Assembly: GCF_026151205.1 (NCBI RefSeq)
Contig: NC_087075.1
Location: 3,200,359-3,260,358, forward strand
From: Bolinopsis microptera
Lineage: Eukaryota > Ctenophora > Tentaculata > Lobata > Bolinopsidae
Direction of reading: 5' to 3'
DNA length: 60,000 nt
Part shown: positions 57,501 to 60,000 of the stretch, one piece after another
How the letters are laid out: the number at the start of each line of letters is the position of its first letter
Numbering within the stretch: position 1 is the first letter of the stretch
Position numbers and translations under genes: made by a program
The notes under the pieces: model-generated
The model's input: the letters and a program-made list of their open reading frames with translations, nothing else
The model's database searches: none
Told to the model about the DNA's origin: nothing

Positions 57501-59933
57501 TGGTGTCTCTTTCGCTGTGGCTCGCGTAGACCCACAGTGGAGATAGCAGCAGTCTCAACACTTTTAAATAGTTTACCGAACTGTTGACAAGTATCATTAG
57601 AAGAATAGTCAGGTTCAGATACTAGTCGGTTGATATTATCAGTAAGTGCAGATTTAAACTGTTGTTGCGCTGCAATGCTACCTACAAGAGTGGTTGTGTT
57701 GAATGCCTTCTGAGTAGTCCTCTTCTTCCTGTAGAAACTATAACGCAGGGAAAAATCTGCTTTCGCAACTACAAGCTTGTGGTCACTGCGGTGCTTAGTT
57801 CCCGCATATGACCTTGCATCAGTCAGTAGTGCTTTGCTCCTGGACTTGCAAAGTATATAGTCTATCTGTGAGAAGTATGGTTTACTTTTTCGGGTGGATT
57901 GGTCTCTTATCCATCCAGTGCGTGTAGTTATATGCCTGCTGCTGTGGGAGAATGAAGTATTGGTAGCAAATAAGCCATTTGCTGCCAGAAAATGTAACAA
58001 TCTCTCTCCATTCTCGTTCCTTCTACCAACACCATGCCTACCTATGTGCTGCTGTAAACCATTTTCTTCATCAACAAGTGAACGCTTGCCTAACTTGGCA
58101 TTGAAGTCACCTAACATCCATACTTCAAATCGAGCAGGAACACTGATAGCCTCAAGAAGCTCACCATAAAATTGATCAGCTAGTTGAGGGTTCTGGACTG
58201 ATTTTGGATTAGTAGGACTGTAACAATTAATAATTCTGATATAACAAGGTGGTTTGTTTGTATCTAAGCAATAATAAGTCAAATCTTCATTAAAGCGTAT
58301 TCTCATTCTCATTATCGCTAATGTCCCCTCCATTATCATTATTGATATCCCCCTGCTGCTGACCGTCAAATTCGAAGTTGTATTGTTGTCTTAACAAGAC
58401 TTTCATTTTGTCCGCTAATGGGGCTACTGCTCTGAAGGTCAGCCGGAGCTTAATTTCCTGCCCACCGCTTGGTATTGGGGAACGTCTTGGCTTTGCATCT
58501 TCAACTGCTCCAGTAATCAATCCACCGTAAAAGCTATTCTAATCTTCAATCTATTATATTTATCTAACTGTCCTAGGTGGAATCAAATTTCTATAGGCTG
58601 CTGTTAAAAAATGACAGCCGTGACGAAATTGTCATTTTGTAAGCCATGTTTTTTTGGAAGATTTCAAAGATGACAATTTTTATCGCCAAATTTACGGTTT
58701 TTCGATCAAATCAACCCCCGGGAAGAAAAATATACTTGTTGAACTACGGTATACCTATCTGGATAATAAAACATGAACAAAACTCATTTTTGTGCATTTC
58801 AGAGCCATCTCCTTTTTACTGTCATTTTGTAAGGCCGATACGGATACCCGTAACATATAAATTGTTTTCTTCTCTACGATTCACTAATTCGTGGGCAAGA
58901 GAAGTGAGAATCACGGTCCACCCTGAAATCTGATTTCTATAACCAAATAGTGATTTTTATAACGAAATTATGGTAGCAACCGCCAATAAAGTTACAGCCC
59001 TCCATCCACTGCTTCAAAAGTCTTCTCTAGCACATATGAGACTTCAGGTAAAATATGATGATCACCACCCCCTTGGAACCCCATAATCTGAGTCGGCGGG
59101 TTTTTTTTGACCGGGAAAAATATGGCGGAATCTTCCTAAACCCACCACTTTATCCCGGTTATAATATTCCCGAGTAAGGTAAGACAAAAACGTAGGAATC
59201 CACTTTCCTGGTCCCACATTGTCAACAAAATCTCAATTTAATCGTGGGTTACAGTAAACGCAAATTTGAGCTCATAGACTAGTTAATACATTAATAACAT
59301 TTGTTATTAATTGTTAATTAATTTGTTTTGTTATTTTCCTTGAGCTGTGATCCATTTCTTAATGTTATCTTCCTTTTTTCATCTCCCAACAGTTTAAACT
59401 ATGTTAAACTTAAAATTCAGGATTAGTTATACGCGTGATTTAGTCAGTAGCCCAGTAGACAATGTAATTACGTAAAAAAGTGTTATCATTAATTTTTCTG
59501 AATATGCATTTACAGTTATTTATAGAAGCCTAACAGAATAAAGCCTAATGTAGTAAACTGAATTATCTTACTGTCTCTTACTATCACAGTTATTGTTAAA
59601 CAACTGTTAATTACACGAGAGATTGCAGCTCTAATCAAACAGACAGTCCAACAGACACAAATCGCTCATTCCAAGCTGGAGTCGAAACCGCAACCGAATT
59701 CTCTAGCGGTTTTACACATTCCCTCTTTCCACAAATCCTGTGGTATGAATAACAATTGCGGAGACACAAAGACCTGACGTACATCGGCGTATTCTTCAAT
59801 GATTGGAGAGTTTTAACCTAATTTTCCTTATTCCAGCCATGTTCAAAGAATTCAGCGGCTAAAAACAGACCCCGCCCATTGCTCAAGGTTTGCGACCCTC
59901 TTAGAGTTTGTTATTGTTCACGGCAACTGTGAG
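54564..59933 (+). CDS. Unrecognised plus-strand gene, three exons seen, partial
   Basis: Three well-formed exons: 54564-54644 (acceptor CCTGCAG, donor AAG|GTTAGT, 27 codons beginning ECYRNAHELIACD), 59629-59742 (acceptor GATTGCAG, donor TG|GTATGA), and 59837-59933 (acceptor TATTCCAG, donor GAG|GTAAGC). The last two share phase: the codon split across them is TG|C, and the third exon reads HVQRIQRLKTDPAHC then FATLLEFVIVHGNCE. The second exon must enter in phase 2, while the first leaves in phase 0, so at least one further exon lies between. I do not recognise the protein. The helical, cysteine-containing character says little. The gene runs past the end of the window. Confidence 0.45.
55616..58369 (-). 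CDS. APE endonuclease plus reverse transcriptase ORF of a LINE
   Basis: A 917-codon frame. The N-terminal part is an apurinic-type endonuclease with CYSPTNPKS, GDFNAKLG (from residue 87) and HRSDHKLVV, but the family's first motifs (N and the QE-type metal ligand) are missing. The reverse transcriptase follows: NGKAVGPDGIPNEF, PLKSLRPLCLLNGTRKILSM, motif A MGIDMSSAFDTIKR (from 570), motif B GAFQGDSLSGNLFTL and motif C EYADDADF (YADD at 676-679). A C-terminal RWRMLGHVLR follows. The frame ends early: one base of slippage near 55616-55625 separates it from the conserved tail (NLRLLASDRAGW), seen also in copy 1. Clade not assigned. The truncated endonuclease means it is probably inactive. Confidence 0.88.
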   Translation of the reverse strand: MTVSSRGISIMIMEGTLAIMRMRIRFNEDLTYYCLDTNKPPCYIRIINCYSPTNPKSVQNPQLADQFYGELLEAISVPARFEVWMLGDFNAKLGKRSLVDEENGLQQHIGRHGVGRRNENGERLLHFLAANGLFATNTSFSHSSRHITTRTGWIRDQSTRKSKPYFSQIDYILCKSRSKALLTDARSYAGTKHRSDHKLVVAKADFSLRYSFYRKKRTTQKAFNTTTLVGSIAAQQQFKSALTDNINRLVSEPDYSSNDTCQQFGKLFKSVETAAISTVGLREPQRKRHHSSDSEVVEMSEERKRLLQLLNNNEYRDRKDLRSKINKLSNDIKKRLNTLRIEVANSLADSINNTDDGRKMFEAVRQLSGNKKSDSISVFNDNNQLVDNESDKADIIRNYFEQHYTGPDSEPPLEPFVGSSQPLNNPITSFEVEQAAKKLRNGKAVGPDGIPNEFLKHSPPIFYSTFAQLTNQSFERHEHVPSFTEGFLTPLQKPGKPRGPLKSLRPLCLLNGTRKILSMIVLRRIQRQVSQYTGPWQNAYKPGHSCANIVWTQRILVSVVKEKRWSLHKMGIDMSSAFDTIKRSVLLELLADAGCSEDDIRLVRYLLSCTKLKIKVRSTVSGEFIVTIGAFQGDSLSGNLFTLYLAGALYHLRAFMSYLRPNPPFAENLLPLEWEYADDADFTDEDKKNLESMLPICKEILEEWNLFVNESKTEFTHIYLAEKNEVDDKGEPLRGREPWRSSISLGSKLCSNEDIKRRCILANLAFQTYKKVWEQGKRIPLKTRLKIYEAQVVSVLMYNCSCWAASKQLLSKLDICHRKHLRQIIRMTYPNIIKNDTLYKRCEVVPLSERVACARWRMLGHVLRSDNNSPAQLALHFAVESQSTKKGRVGRHQSNLLKTIKFDLGSRNIPFVNTDDL
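58290..58520 (-). pseudogene. Upstream frame of the LINE, frameshifted 5' part
   Basis: A 76-codon frame overlaps the start of the large ORF in another phase (it contains IPSGGQEIKLRLTFRAV and KVLLRQQYNFEFDG). It lies within the LINE boundaries, so it may be the end of ORF1 or the frameshifted start of the endonuclease ORF. I do not recognise it. Confidence 0.35.
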
Positions 59934-60000
59934 GTAAGCTCTTATTTGTTGGCTAACCGCACTCCGCGCGCAGGATAATTATTAACTTTAGCCTCAGAAT

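Larger units (their letters stand above)
55479..58551 (-). mobile_element. LINE insertion, copy 2
   Basis: A minus-strand non-LTR retrotransposon. Candidate 8-bp target duplications TATTATAT lie at 55471-55478 and 58552-58559. The 3' end reads TTTGATTTGAATAAAG on the minus strand, close to TTTGATTTAATAAAAG at the 3' end of copy 1, which supports the boundary. It is truncated at its 5' end. Confidence 0.65.
55196..59179. mobile_element. TA-flanked TIR element carrying a nested LINE
   Basis: Perfect 20-bp inverted termini CCTTACTCGGGAATATTATA are flanked by TA on both sides (55194-55195 and 59180-59181). Both subterminal regions contain GACCGGGAAAAATATGGCGG, followed 15-20 bp later by CC(C/A)(G/A)CCA and TATCCCGGT, in the same orientation. 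Without the LINE the element would be about 0.9 kb and non-coding. A TA duplication is typical of Tc1/mariner-like elements. Confidence 0.75.

Noticed and set aside
56445-58169. Plus-strand ORFs of 91-121 codons
   Set aside because: Shadows of the 917-codon LINE frame.

Overview
The window is nuclear DNA of a multicellular animal, most likely an invertebrate. The genes have many short GT-AG introns, the sequence is AT-rich, and each protein recognised has a clear metazoan orthologue: TRRAP, CDIN1, prefoldin subunit 3 and mitofusin. The species cannot be named from sequence alone. All identifications rest on reading translated exons and recalling the families; no database search was run.

Layout. 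1-2154: a TTAA-flanked DNA transposon, probably in an intron or 3' part of TRRAP. 2307-6005, minus: the first nine coding exons (431 codons) of TRRAP. 6446-7252, minus: single-exon CDIN1. 7508-8945: a large palindromic foldback element, also TTAA-flanked. 8950-14815: repeat-rich DNA with two small inverted-repeat elements, a decayed hAT transposon and the 3' end of a restriction-like-endonuclease LINE. 15055-15602, plus: an intronless prefoldin subunit 3 gene with one frame break. 15962-39331, plus: a complete 21-exon mitofusin gene, 764 codons, with every splice junction in phase.

The mitofusin introns are the most unusual part. They carry more than ten unrelated tandem arrays with units from 6 to 44 bp, including a 3.7-kb 44-bp minisatellite, a 0.7-kb telomere-like 7-bp array, and arrays of a composite CACGTG/TGACGTCA motif. 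The 11.6-kb tenth intron also holds antisense AN1-type zinc-finger exons, two or more inverted-repeat elements and GGGACC arrays.

39332-53300 is a mobile-element graveyard: a small TIR family, a tandem ~310-bp repeat interrupted by a LINE copy with a 12-bp target duplication, a second foldback element, and three copies of a ~0.4-0.57-kb dispersed repeat. 54564-59933, plus, shows three well-formed exons of a gene I do not recognise. Its intron holds a TA-flanked TIR element, which in turn contains a nearly intact LINE open reading frame of 917 codons.

TRRAP (histone acetyltransferase scaffold), CDIN1 (nuclear nuclease partner of codanin), prefoldin 3 (tubulin/actin co-chaperone) and mitofusin (outer-membrane fusion GTPase) do not form an obvious pathway. 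They look like ordinary housekeeping neighbours.
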